DNA from: Peptococcaceae bacterium UBA7702
GTDB lineage: Bacteria > Bacillota > Dehalobacteriia > UBA7702
NCBI GenBank assembly: GCA_002482535.1
Contig: DLGE01000013.1
Location: 1-64,000, forward strand
Length of the DNA stretch: 64,000 nucleotides
Direction of reading: 5' to 3'
Part shown: piece by piece, positions 16,287 to 24,025 of the stretch
Position numbering within the stretch: the first letter of the stretch is position 1
Layout of the letters: each line of letters begins with the position of its first letter
Made by a program: the position numbers and the translations under genes
The notes under the pieces: generated by a model
Databases searched by the model: none
What the model saw: only the letters and a program-made list of their open reading frames with translations
What the model was told of the DNA's origin: nothing

Positions 16287-16670
16287 ATGAATATCTATGA
16301 ATCTGGAGAAGATTACCTGGAAACGATCCTGATGTTAAAAGAACGCAACGGCAATGTCCGCTCCATTGATATCGCCCACGAAATGAATTTCAAAAAGCCC
16401 AGCGTTAGTTACGCGATGAAACAGTTTCGGGAAAACGGTTACATCCTTGTAGATGAAGACGGCTTTATCCATTTGACGGAAAGCGGAGAACAAATTGCCA
16501 AACGGGTTTACGAACGCCACCGTGTTTTGACGCAGCTTTTGCTTTTCCTCGGCGTGTCCAAAGAAAACGCAAAAAAAGACGCGTGTAAAATCGAGCACGA
16601 CCTCAGTGAGGAGACTTTTGATTGCATCAAGGGCTATCTCCTGAAAAGCGGGGTCAACCTCAATCTTTGA
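16287..16670 (+). CDS. DtxR/MntR-family metal-dependent transcriptional regulator
   Basis: 127 residues with an N-terminal winged helix-turn-helix (ESGEDYLETILMLKE, then VRSIDIAHEMNFKKPSVSYAMKQ as recognition region) and the dimerisation/metal-binding segment typical of the family (VYERHRVLTQLLLFLGV, DACKIEHDLSEET), including the conserved ERH and EHDL residues. The SH3-like third domain is absent, as in MntR-type short members. It probably senses Mn or Fe. It stands alone with its own promoter and no metal transporter beside it. AAGGAAGG precedes the ATG. Confidence 0.88.
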   Translation: MNIYESGEDYLETILMLKERNGNVRSIDIAHEMNFKKPSVSYAMKQFRENGYILVDEDGFIHLTESGEQIAKRVYERHRVLTQLLLFLGVSKENAKKDACKIEHDLSEETFDCIKGYLLKSGVNLNL

Positions 16671-16716
16671 CCAGCCTACACAATAGAGACTCTGTAGTCT
16701 ATCCTTAGATGTACCC

Positions 16717-16747
16717 AAGAGTCCCCGATGGAGGGGACTCTTTTTTT
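16717..16747. terminator. Bidirectional terminator between the DtxR-family gene and ndk
   Basis: AAGAGTCCCC (16717-16726), 6-base loop, GGGGACTCTT (16733-16742), then T to 16747 on the plus strand. The convergent ndk stop lies 5 bases further. Confidence 0.85.
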
Positions 16748-16751
16748 GCAT

Positions 16752-17168
16752 TCATCTATGTGACGCGCCGAAAAAACGCGCGATCTCGATTTTAGCGCTT
16801 TCCCCGGAGTCGGCTCCGTGAATGATGTTTTCCGAGGTGCAAAAGGCAAAGTCGCCTCGGATGGTACCGGCGGCGGCGTCTTCCACCTTCGTCGCCCCCA
16901 TCAGGCCGCGCACACCCATAACCACGTTTTCTCCCTCAACAATCATGGCCAGGACCGGGCCGGAGGTCATAAAGCGCAAAACTTCGGGGAAGAAAGGAAA
17001 ATCGGCGATATGGGCATAATGTTCCCGTAGAACCGCCTCATCAAGGAGCATCATCTTTGCGTCGGTAATGCGATATCCCTTGTTTTCAATCCTCGAGATG
17101 ACTTGACCCATCAAGCCCCTCTTGACACAATCGGGTTTCAGCATCACATAGGTTTTTTCAATGGCCAT
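16752..17168 (-). CDS. ndk: Nucleoside diphosphate kinase
   Basis: 138 residues, the normal length. It balances NTP pools by moving the gamma-phosphate through a phosphohistidine. YVMLKPDCVKRGLMG at the N-terminus and NIIHGADS with active-site His117 are diagnostic. Monocistronic on the minus strand; the ribosome-binding site is AGGAGG 9-10 bases before the ATG. Confidence 0.97.
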   Translation of the reverse strand: MAIEKTYVMLKPDCVKRGLMGQVISRIENKGYRITDAKMMLLDEAVLREHYAHIADFPFFPEVLRFMTSGPVLAMIVEGENVVMGVRGLMGATKVEDAAAGTIRGDFAFCTSENIIHGADSGESAKIEIARFFGASHR

Positions 17169-17203
17169 AACGTTTTACCTCCTGAAACATCTGTATATCC
17201 TCC

Positions 17204-17212
17204 ATTATAGCA
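17204..17212 (-). promoter_or_regulatory. Extended -10 promoter of ndk
   Basis: Minus strand TGC-TATAAT (17212-17204), a perfect extended -10 about 35 bases upstream of the start. TTGACG lies too close (7 bases) to serve as the -35. Confidence 0.55.
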
Positions 17213-17317
17213 TCCACGTCAACCCCTTATAAAGCAAGCCGCGGCGAGAACAGATCTACAAAAACTCACAGAATACGCGGAAAAAGCGGAAAAATCAGAA
17301 AAAGCAGAAGAAGGATA

Positions 17318-17346
17318 TTTACTTGTTTCCCGCTATTTTATATAAT
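17318..17346 (+). promoter_or_regulatory. Sigma-A promoter of the Bcp-like peroxiredoxin
   Basis: TTTACT (17318-17323), 17-base spacer, TATAAT (17341-17346), 44 bases upstream of the ATG. Confidence 0.6.
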
Positions 17347-17389
17347 AGGAAAAAGACTTGGCGCCAACCGGCAAAAAGGAGGAAACCCC

Positions 17390-17848
17390 ATGTTAAAATC
17401 GGGAGACAAGGCACCGGATATTTCATTATTGGATCAGAACGCAAAACCAACCCGGCTTTCGGATTTTAAGGGACAGAAAGTCGTGCTCTATTTCTATCCC
17501 CGGGACAACACCGCCGGCTGCACCCGACAAGCCGTGGCGTTCAAGGAGACCTACGCAGATCTCCAAGATCAGGGCGTTGTTTTGCTCGGCGTCAGCAAGG
17601 ACAGCGTCGCATCTCATCAAAAGTTTGCCGCCAAAAACAGCCTGCCCTTCCCCCTCCTTGCCGATACAGAGCTTAGCGCCATCAAAGCTTACGATGTTTG
17701 GCAAGAAAAGAAAATGTACGGAAAAACCGCCATGGGCGTAGTGCGCACCACGTATATCATCGATGAAAACGGCGTGATTGAAAAAGTTTATGAGAAGGTA
17801 AAACCCGATGGTCATGCCACCGACGTATTGGCATATCTAATGCGTTAA
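17390..17848 (+). CDS. bcp: Thiol peroxidase of the Bcp/PrxQ family
   Basis: 152 residues. FYPRDNTAGCTRQAVAFKE carries the peroxidatic Cys44; Bcp enzymes reduce hydrogen and alkyl peroxides with thioredoxin. Two points are unusual. The motif is TAGC instead of the usual TPGC, and I see no second Cys in the protein, so it would act as a 1-Cys enzyme that needs an outside resolving thiol. Strong AAGGAGG precedes the ATG. Monocistronic with its own promoter. Confidence 0.9.
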   Translation: MLKSGDKAPDISLLDQNAKPTRLSDFKGQKVVLYFYPRDNTAGCTRQAVAFKETYADLQDQGVVLLGVSKDSVASHQKFAAKNSLPFPLLADTELSAIKAYDVWQEKKMYGKTAMGVVRTTYIIDENGVIEKVYEKVKPDGHATDVLAYLMR

Positions 17849-17911
17849 CCTACGAAAATACCGCCGACAGCCAAAATCAGGAAAACGGATGCCTCGGGAA
17901 ACACATAAAAG

Positions 17912-17959
17912 AACCGGCGTTCGGGTACATCTATGTATGCTGATGTATTGACGCCGGTT
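17912..17959 (+). terminator. Hairpin between bcp and the cation antiporter gene
   Basis: AACCGGCGT (17912-17920) pairs with ACGCCGGTT (17951-17959), and inside it TACATC (17926-17931) with GATGTA (17942-17947). The T-rich tail is modest (TCCTCTTTC). It may be a terminator or a leader structure of the next gene. It does not match the yybP-ykoY manganese riboswitch. Confidence 0.45.
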
Positions 17960-18009
17960 TCCTCTTTCAGCAAAATAAAAAAACAAGGAAGTACAGGGAT
18001 TCAAGCACG

Positions 18010-19053
18010 ATGAAGTATTTAAAATATCTTTTGATTTTTATTCCCGTCAGCATCCTCAGTGAATTTTTAGGCTTTTCGGCGACACTGATCTTTGTTTTAG
18101 CGGCCTTGTCCATCATTCCCCTGGCAGGATTTATGGGGGAAGCCACGGAGGAGATCTCCTTTTATACGGGGCCAAAAATCGGCGGCTTTCTCAACGCCAC
18201 CTTTGGCAATGCCACGGAGCTGATCATCTCCTTCTTCGCACTGAAAGCAGGCTTATTTGAAGTGGTCAAAGCCTCCATTGCCGGTTCGGTCATTGGCAAT
18301 ATCCTTTTGGTCCTCGGCGCCAGTATGTTGGCGGGGGGCATGAAATACAAGTCTCAGTGCTTTAATATCAAAGTGGTGGAAGTCAGTGCCAGTATGCTGC
18401 TGTTCGCCATCGTCGGCCTCTGTATCCCGGCAATCTTCACCCATACCGTCAGCGACGTTTTACTGAATACCTCCTACGAAAAGCTGAGCATCATCGTGGC
18501 GGTGATCATGTTTCTGATCTATCTGCTCAGCCTGTTCTTTTCCTTCTATACCCACAAAGATATCTATTCCGCGGACCATTCCCAGGAAAGCAGCGCCAAA
18601 TGGTCGCTGAAAAAGGCCGTTACCGTTCTGGTGCTGGCCACGTCGGTGATTGCATTGGAAAGTGAATTCCTCGTCGGCGCTGTGGAACCGATGACGGAGT
18701 CCCTCGGTTTAAGCAGCTTCTTTGTGGGGATTATCCTGATTCCCATCATCGGCAATGCCGCAGAACATACCACCGCCATCACCATGGCGCTGAAAAATAA
18801 AATGGACGTGGCGGTGGAAATCGCCATCGGCTCCAGCTTACAGATCATCCTCTTTGTGACGCCGGTGCTTTTGTTCCTGAGCCTGCTCTTCACCCCGATG
18901 AGCATCATCTTCAATGAATTTGAATTGGTGGCTTTGGTGGTGGCGGTGCTCATCGCCAACCGCGTATCCAATGACGGTGAATCCAATTGGCTGGAAGGGA
19001 TTCAGCTTTTGGCGGTATACCTGATCATTGCCGTCGCCTTTTTCTTCGTATAA
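18010..19053 (+). CDS. Ca2+/H+ (cation) antiporter of the CaCA/Cax family
   Basis: 347 residues with about 11 membrane segments. The two inverted alpha-repeats are clear: GNATELIISFFALKAG (Glu70) and GNAAEHTTAITMALKNK (Glu252), whose acidic residues carry the ion, and GFMGEATEEISFYTGPKIGG before the first repeat is typical of Cax proteins. It would export Ca2+ (or Mn2+) from the cytoplasm in exchange for protons. The ribosome-binding site is weak. No partner genes. Confidence 0.9.
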   Translation: MKYLKYLLIFIPVSILSEFLGFSATLIFVLAALSIIPLAGFMGEATEEISFYTGPKIGGFLNATFGNATELIISFFALKAGLFEVVKASIAGSVIGNILLVLGASMLAGGMKYKSQCFNIKVVEVSASMLLFAIVGLCIPAIFTHTVSDVLLNTSYEKLSIIVAVIMFLIYLLSLFFSFYTHKDIYSADHSQESSAKWSLKKAVTVLVLATSVIALESEFLVGAVEPMTESLGLSSFFVGIILIPIIGNAAEHTTAITMALKNKMDVAVEIAIGSSLQIILFVTPVLLFLSLLFTPMSIIFNEFELVALVVAVLIANRVSNDGESNWLEGIQLLAVYLIIAVAFFFV

Positions 19054-19180
19054 GCTAAGCGTAACCCGGAAATTACACCGCCGGTCAAAAAATATTTGCC
19101 GTTATTTTAAAGTAAGATCTTCATCAAAATAAAAAACAGCACTGTTTCCCAGGATTTACGGAAAACGCTCTGTTTTTGTC

Positions 19181-19209
19181 TGGACGCTTGCCATATTATT
19201 TGATATAAT
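19181..19209 (+). promoter_or_regulatory. Sigma-A promoter of the FMN reductase gene
   Basis: TGGACG (19181-19186), 17-base spacer, TATAAT (19204-19209), 51 bases upstream of the ATG. Confidence 0.5.
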
Positions 19210-19260
19210 CAAAAAAAAGACAGTCCTGTTTCGATACCAAAAGAATCGAGATGATAAAAT

Positions 19261-19818
19261 ATGAAAAAAACCAAAATAGTCGCCATTGTTGGTTCTCTAC
19301 GCAAAGATTCCTTCAATCGTCAGCTGGCCCTGGCGGCCCAAGCAGTGATCGGAGAGCGGGCCGATTTTGAGCTGCTGGACTACGGTGATGTGCCCCTCTT
19401 CAATGAGGATCTGGAATATCCGGCCCCCGCAGCGGTGCGGCGGGTCAGAGAAAAGATCAAAGCAGCCGACGGCGTTTGGTTTTTTACGCCGGAATACAAC
19501 CACTTTTTTACCGGCGTGCTGAAAAATCTCCTCGATTGGCTTTCCCGCCCGGTCAGCGCCAGCGAACCCCGGGTCGTCATCGGCAAACCGGCGGCGATTA
19601 GCGGCGCGACTCCCGGCATGAACGGCACGGCAATCGCCCAGGATCACCTGGTGACGCTGATCAGCTTTTTAAATATGAAGGTGATGAACGCTCCGCGCCT
19701 CGTCATTCCCCATGTGATGCAGCAGCTGAACGAAACAGGAAAGTTGGAGCTCACCGTCAGCGCTCCTTATCTTGAAAAACAGGCCGACGCTTTTCTTGAC
19801 TTCATTCAAAACTCATAA
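19261..19818 (+). CDS. NADPH-dependent FMN reductase (flavodoxin-like quinone/chromate reductase family)
   Basis: 185 residues with a flavodoxin fold: VAIVGSLRKDSFNRQLA (FMN phosphate loop) and FFTPEYNHFFTGVLKNLLDWLSRP, the PEYN signature of the NADPH_dep FMN reductase family, followed by KPAAISGATPGMNG. It would reduce flavins, quinones or oxyanions in the cytoplasm; the physiological substrate is not evident. Monocistronic. Confidence 0.9.
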   Translation: MKKTKIVAIVGSLRKDSFNRQLALAAQAVIGERADFELLDYGDVPLFNEDLEYPAPAAVRRVREKIKAADGVWFFTPEYNHFFTGVLKNLLDWLSRPVSASEPRVVIGKPAAISGATPGMNGTAIAQDHLVTLISFLNMKVMNAPRLVIPHVMQQLNETGKLELTVSAPYLEKQADAFLDFIQNS

Positions 19819-19862
19819 TACATCATTCAAACAAAAAGAATATCTTTTTATCAACGTGAAAC

Positions 19863-19886
19863 AGCCCGCCGCATACGGGCTCTTTT
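19863..19886 (+). terminator. Terminator of the FMN reductase gene
   Basis: AGCCCG (19863-19868) pairs with CGGGCT (19876-19881), then CTTTT. Confidence 0.6.
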
Positions 19887-19906
19887 GCGTTTTCATCTCA
19901 ATGAAA

Positions 19907-19944
19907 TTACCGCCAACAGCATGAAACCATGCTGTTGGCGGTAA
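19907..19944 (-). terminator. Flagellin gene terminator
   Basis: A perfect 17-bp stem (19907-19923 with 19928-19944) with a 4-base loop, located 35 bases downstream of the flagellin stop on the minus strand, with TTTC after it. Confidence 0.75.
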
Positions 19945-19978
19945 CGAAAGATCATTGATACCTTTTATAAGGAACGGA

Positions 19979-21184
19979 TTATTGTAATAACTGGAGAACG
20001 CCCTGGGGCTGTGTGTTCGCCTGAGCGAGCATGGACTGGGCAGCCTGGGTCAAGATGTTGTTCTTGGTCATTTCCATCATTTCTTTGGCCATATCAACGT
20101 CGCGGATACGGCTTTCAGCAGCGGTCAGGTTTTCAGAGGTGGTACCTAAGTTGTTCACCGTGTGTTCCAAACGATTCTGCAAAGCACCAAGGTCGGCGCG
20201 AGTGCCGGAAACCAGGTTGATGGCGCTGTCGATGGAATCGATGGCAGCGTTGGCGTCATCCTGAGTGGCTACGGAAACGGCGCTAACACCGATACCGATG
20301 GAGCTCATATCATCAACACCCAAGCGAACTTGCTGGTCGGAGCTGCCGTTGGCGCCGATCTGGAACATTAAAGTGCCTTCATTGCCCGTAGCGACCTGGG
20401 TCGTTGCGGCCATGGTGGAAGCATCGTCTCCTGCGGCAAAGGTAAGGGAACCGGACAGGGAAACGGTGGTATTCTTCGCAATGTTAGCGGCAGTTTTCTG
20501 CGCATCGGTAGCAGATTCATTTTTCAAAACGGCATCCGCAGCTTTTTGGATCGCTTTGTTGATATCTTCTGCAGTATATGTATTCGCATCAGTCTTCGTA
20601 CCAAAGGTGACGGAGGCAGCCCCAGTCGTATCGGTAAAGGTAACGGCAATACCTTTGGTGGCAGTTTCATCCACACCAAAAGCAACAGAAGCGGTGGTGG
20701 CCGTGGACATCACGGTTACTTGGGTCGAACCCATGAGACCCGTCCCTTTGTTGGTGGCGGAAGTGGAGCCGTCCAGCAGATTGATTTTATTGAAATGGGT
20801 GGAAGAGGCAATTCTGTCGATTTCGCTCTTCAGCGAGGTCATTTCTTTGTTGAGGTTTTCACGGTCAACGTCGTCCTGGTAAGTACCGTTGGAAGACTGA
20901 ACCGCCAATTCACGCATTCTCTGTAAAATCGAATGAGTTTCGTTCAAGCCGCCTTCAGCTGTCTGAATCAAGGAAATACCGTCTTGGGCATTGGAAGTCG
21001 CCTGGTCCAAACCGCGGATCTGACCGCGCATCTTTTCGGAAATTGCCAAGCCGGCGGCATCGTCCCCGGCGCGGTTGATACGGTAACCGGAAGAGAGCTT
21101 TTCCAGGTTTTTGGCGACCGCGTTGTTGTTCGTTCCCAATTGTCTGTACGCATTCAATGCGCTGATGTTGTGTTGAATTCTCAT
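19979..21184 (-). CDS. hag: Flagellin
   Basis: 401 residues. The N-terminal D0/D1 helices (MRIQHNISALNAYRQL, LEKLSSGYRINRAGDDAAGLAISEKMR) and the C-terminal ones (TRADLGALQNRLEHTVNNL, AKEMMEMTKNNILTQAAQSMLAQ) are canonical. The middle (about 150-290) is variable, Thr/Ala-rich and surface-exposed. Translation starts at the ATG at 21184 behind ATGGAGG; the upstream in-frame ATG is part of that ribosome-binding site. Secreted by the flagellar export system and polymerised into the filament. The likely sigma-28 promoter is at 21324-21351 and CsrA sites lie in the leader. The cap (fliD) and chaperone (fliS) genes are not in the window. Confidence 0.97.
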   Translation of the reverse strand: MRIQHNISALNAYRQLGTNNNAVAKNLEKLSSGYRINRAGDDAAGLAISEKMRGQIRGLDQATSNAQDGISLIQTAEGGLNETHSILQRMRELAVQSSNGTYQDDVDRENLNKEMTSLKSEIDRIASSTHFNKINLLDGSTSATNKGTGLMGSTQVTVMSTATTASVAFGVDETATKGIAVTFTDTTGAASVTFGTKTDANTYTAEDINKAIQKAADAVLKNESATDAQKTAANIAKNTTVSLSGSLTFAAGDDASTMAATTQVATGNEGTLMFQIGANGSSDQQVRLGVDDMSSIGIGVSAVSVATQDDANAAIDSIDSAINLVSGTRADLGALQNRLEHTVNNLGTTSENLTAAESRIRDVDMAKEMMEMTKNNILTQAAQSMLAQANTQPQGVLQLLQ

Positions 21185-21218
21185 AATTTTTTCCTCCATG
21201 ATTTTAAATGTGATGAAA

Positions 21219-21230
21219 CTCGTCCTTGAG
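21219..21230 (-). promoter_or_regulatory. Candidate CsrA-binding hairpin in the flagellin leader
   Basis: On the minus strand CTC-AAGGAC-GAG places a GGA in a hexaloop closed by a short stem. A second GGA lies in the ribosome-binding site ATGGAGGA close to the start codon. One loop site plus one site on the Shine-Dalgarno is the known arrangement for CsrA repression of flagellin in Bacillus. csrA and fliW lie 5 kb away in this window. Confidence 0.4.
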
Positions 21231-21323
21231 CTCCATTTCGTTTTTGCGACATATTTCCGGCTCTTTCAACGGATATCGCGCGCTACCATTTTAAAAACCA
21301 GTCATTTGTCTGTTCATTTTTAT

Positions 21324-21351
21324 GTATCTGCTTTTTTCATCGGGTTATTTA
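21324..21351 (-). promoter_or_regulatory. Candidate sigma-28 promoter of flagellin
   Basis: Minus strand TAAA (21351-21348), 16-base spacer, GCAGATAC (21331-21324), 6 of 8 matching the GCCGATAT consensus, 140 bases before the start codon. Confidence 0.4.
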
Positions 21352-21392
21352 TTTTTTAAAAAAATATTTTTTTACTAAAAAATGTGATAAAA

Positions 21393-21421
21393 TAAAATAG
21401 TAGATGCAATTTTGCCGATAT
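21393..21421 (+). promoter_or_regulatory. Candidate sigma-28 promoter of the flgM operon
   Basis: GCCGATAT (21414-21421) is a perfect FliA/SigD -10 element. A-rich sequence with TAAA at 21393-21396 lies 17 bases upstream, slightly longer than the usual 14-16. It drives flgM-flgN-flgK-flgL and the genes after them. Confidence 0.6.
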
Positions 21422-21484
21422 AATAAAGAGAAATTACTATAAATAAATTTTAGAAAGTGAGGAAACAGCATCGGTCAACTCGCA

Positions 21485-21868
21485 ATGGCTGAGGTGACCT
21501 GCTATGAAAAAACTGAGATGAAAATTAACCCTGCGGAGATATTCACAAAAATCAATACGCAAAAGCTTAGTGATTATTCGGACAAACAACAGCCGAATCC
21601 TATTACGCAAGAGCAAAAAACGTCGCCCAATATAGATAAGGTTGAAATTAGCCACATTCCCCAGAATAACGAAAGCACAGATCTCAAAAAGATCCCGGCT
21701 GAAATCGAAATGGCGAAACAAGAAATCATCAACTCCATAAAAAAACATCCGGATATTGAAAAGTACCAACAGATCAAGGATCAGGTTCAATCCGGCAATT
21801 ATACGGTGGACGCCAAAGAAACAGCAATGGCGATGATCCACAAAGGCAGTTTCGACGAATTGGTTTAA
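21485..21868 (+). CDS. flgM: Anti-sigma-28 factor FlgM
   Basis: 127 residues as read from the ATG at 21485. The first part is polar and likely disordered, and the C-terminal half (KIPAEIEMAKQEIINSIKKH, YQQIKDQVQSGNYTVDAKETAMAMI) has the helix and the SGxYxVDxxxxAxxM ending of FlgM, which binds and inhibits FliA until the hook is finished. The start is uncertain. ATG at 21518 (MKINPAEIF) fits FlgM proteins better but lacks a good ribosome-binding site. GAGG at 21459 sits 7 bases before an in-frame ATC at 21470. First gene after the sigma-28-like promoter. Confidence 0.8.
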   Translation: MAEVTCYEKTEMKINPAEIFTKINTQKLSDYSDKQQPNPITQEQKTSPNIDKVEISHIPQNNESTDLKKIPAEIEMAKQEIINSIKKHPDIEKYQQIKDQVQSGNYTVDAKETAMAMIHKGSFDELV

Positions 21869-21922
21869 CCGCCGATCCGTTTTCATTCCTTTTGGAAACA
21901 AGCAAGAATGGGGAAATTTTAA

Positions 21923-22405
21923 ATGATCAGCCAAGATGACGCCAAAGATTATTTGGATTTGATGTGCGGGTACGTCGATTTTTACGAAGAGTTCACCGCC
22001 TTGGAAAAGCTTAAAATGAAAGACCTTTCCCTCCATCACCTGGAGCGGCTGGATCAACGGGTCAGAGAAGAAGAAGCTTTTTTGCTGCGGGCCAAGGGAA
22101 TGGATCAAAAAAGAACCGCTTTTTTAAGCGCCTATCAGCTAAACGATAAAAAAATGAGCGAAATCATCCCCTTATTTCCGCAGCCTTACCAAAGAGATAT
22201 CCAGCAAAAATTCGATGAACTCTCCGGCATTCTGCTGGACTTAAAGGAAATCAACACACGTTGCAATACCCTGACGGAGCTGCAGCTTCATCGCATACAG
22301 CTGAAAATCGCGGAAATGCAGGATGGATCAACGGGGCAAAGCGCCCGCATCAAGATCACAAAAAAAACCGGCAAAAAAAACGCCAAGCTATCACAGAAGG
22401 TTTAA
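21923..22405 (+). CDS. flgN: FlgN-like export chaperone
   Basis: 160 residues, almost entirely alpha-helical and charged, with the FlgN-like pattern LMCGYVDFYEEFTALEKLKMKDL near the start and a basic tail (KITKKTGKKNAK). It lies between flgM and flgK, the standard position of the chaperone for the hook-associated proteins FlgK and FlgL. The assignment rests on size, helical pattern and this position. Confidence 0.75.
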   Translation: MISQDDAKDYLDLMCGYVDFYEEFTALEKLKMKDLSLHHLERLDQRVREEEAFLLRAKGMDQKRTAFLSAYQLNDKKMSEIIPLFPQPYQRDIQQKFDELSGILLDLKEINTRCNTLTELQLHRIQLKIAEMQDGSTGQSARIKITKKTGKKNAKLSQKV

Positions 22406-22421
22406 CGGGGGAGGTTAGGGA

Positions 22422-23999
22422 ATGCGCGCAACTTTTTCGGGATTTTACGTTGCAAAGCAGGGGTTGAATGCTGCCCGTGCACAGCTGGAAATCACCGGTC
22501 AAAATATCACCAACGCAACCACAACAGGATATACCCGACAAACCGTGGATACCTATGCCGTAGGACCCTACAGCCAAAATACCCGTTATGCCCTGACCAG
22601 GGACGCTAACATCGGTTATGGGGTGCAGATCAGCGGAACCAGCCAGCTGCGCGACCCTTACCTGGACGTAAGGTATCGCCGGGAAAATGCCAAGGTCGGC
22701 GAGGCCGCGGCGCAATACGAAGGACTTACCGATTTGGGATACCTCTTCGACAGCGCCACCGAGGATAACTTCGATACCCAATTCAGCGATCTCGTAACCC
22801 AACTGCAAACCTTATCCAACAACCCTTCCGACACGGTTTCAGAAAGCCTGGTAAAGACTTCCGTTTCCCTGTTGCTGCAAATGTTTAACAGTTATTCCTC
22901 ACAGCTTGATTCCCTGAAAGCACAGCATGTCGATAACTTACAAAACGGCACCATTTTAAGCGCAAACCAATGCTTATCCGGCATCGCGGAACTGAATCAA
23001 GCCATTAAAAGCGCTTCTCTTTCCGGCAATTCCGCCTTGGAATTAAAGGACCAGAGAAACTTGCTCCTTGACCAGTTATCTCAATATGTCAATATTGAGG
23101 TAGCTTACTCCCCGGTCAATGTCGGCGGCGGTGTCAGTGTAGAAGAGCTTTCCGTTAACATGATTGCTCCCAATGGCGATAAATTCAATCTCATCGACAA
23201 CGAGAGCTACAGACAGTTTGAAATGACGGAAAACGGTGATACCATCGGTATTCGCCTGGTGGAATCAAATGGAGCCGCAGTAAAATCCAGCGATAACGGA
23301 AGCATCGACCTGACAGACGGCGATATTTCCGAACAATTGAATACCGGTTCCTTTTACGGTGAGTTGAAATTCATCAACGGTGAAGGGGAATTCGGCGATC
23401 CCCCTTCTAAAATACGGGGATTGCCCTATTATCAAAAAATGCTTGATACCATTGCTTTGGAATTCGCCAATGTCATGAATGAAGCAAACCGCGGGGCAGA
23501 CGGAACAGAAAAGCCGCTGTTTGCCTCAAGCGTTGCCGGAGAAACCATCTCCGCCGGTAATATTACGATTTCTGATGAGTGGTCTCAAGCCACCGGCAGC
23601 TATATTACCACAACGAAAAAGGTCGCCACCGGCGGCACCGAAAATACCGACGATAACTCGAATATTTTAAACATGATTGCCCTGTTCAGCCAAAAGCACA
23701 CGTTCCAAACGGAAAATGGATACCCTCTATTCAGCGGTACTTTCCAGGAATGCATTTCCAATATCTCCGCCACACAAGGTTTGGAAAAAAAGAACATCGG
23801 CAGTCAATATGATATCTATACTTCTAACATTAAGGACATCAATACCTTGCGCCAATCCATCTCTTCTGTAGATACCGATGAAGAGGCGATCAATCTGATC
23901 ATGTACAATCAATCTTTAACCGCCTGTTCCCGTTTTATGACCACCTTGGATGAAGCTCTTGATACGATCATCAATAGGATGGGTGTCGTAGGCAGATAA
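22422..23999 (+). CDS. flgK: Flagellar hook-associated protein 1
   Basis: 525 residues. N-terminal FSGFYVAKQGLNAARAQLEITGQNITNATTTGYTRQ matches the rod/hook family start, and the C-terminal LRQSISSVDTDEEAINLIMYNQSLTACSRFMTTLDEALDTIINRMG is the FlgK D0 helix. It joins hook and filament. Ribosome-binding site GGGGGAGG; 16 bases after flgN. Confidence 0.95.
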   Translation: MRATFSGFYVAKQGLNAARAQLEITGQNITNATTTGYTRQTVDTYAVGPYSQNTRYALTRDANIGYGVQISGTSQLRDPYLDVRYRRENAKVGEAAAQYEGLTDLGYLFDSATEDNFDTQFSDLVTQLQTLSNNPSDTVSESLVKTSVSLLLQMFNSYSSQLDSLKAQHVDNLQNGTILSANQCLSGIAELNQAIKSASLSGNSALELKDQRNLLLDQLSQYVNIEVAYSPVNVGGGVSVEELSVNMIAPNGDKFNLIDNESYRQFEMTENGDTIGIRLVESNGAAVKSSDNGSIDLTDGDISEQLNTGSFYGELKFINGEGEFGDPPSKIRGLPYYQKMLDTIALEFANVMNEANRGADGTEKPLFASSVAGETISAGNITISDEWSQATGSYITTTKKVATGGTENTDDNSNILNMIALFSQKHTFQTENGYPLFSGTFQECISNISATQGLEKKNIGSQYDIYTSNIKDINTLRQSISSVDTDEEAINLIMYNQSLTACSRFMTTLDEALDTIINRMGVVGR

Positions 24000-24025
24000 T
24001 ATATAAGAAAGGACGAAACGAAGCA

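Noticed and set aside
17849..18009. Possible yybP-ykoY manganese riboswitch before the cation antiporter
   Set aside because: The hairpin lacks the conserved loop sequences of that riboswitch.
21437..22108. 223-residue minus-strand frame opposite flgM and flgN
   Set aside because: Antisense shadow of two well-supported flagellar genes; no ribosome-binding site or family.
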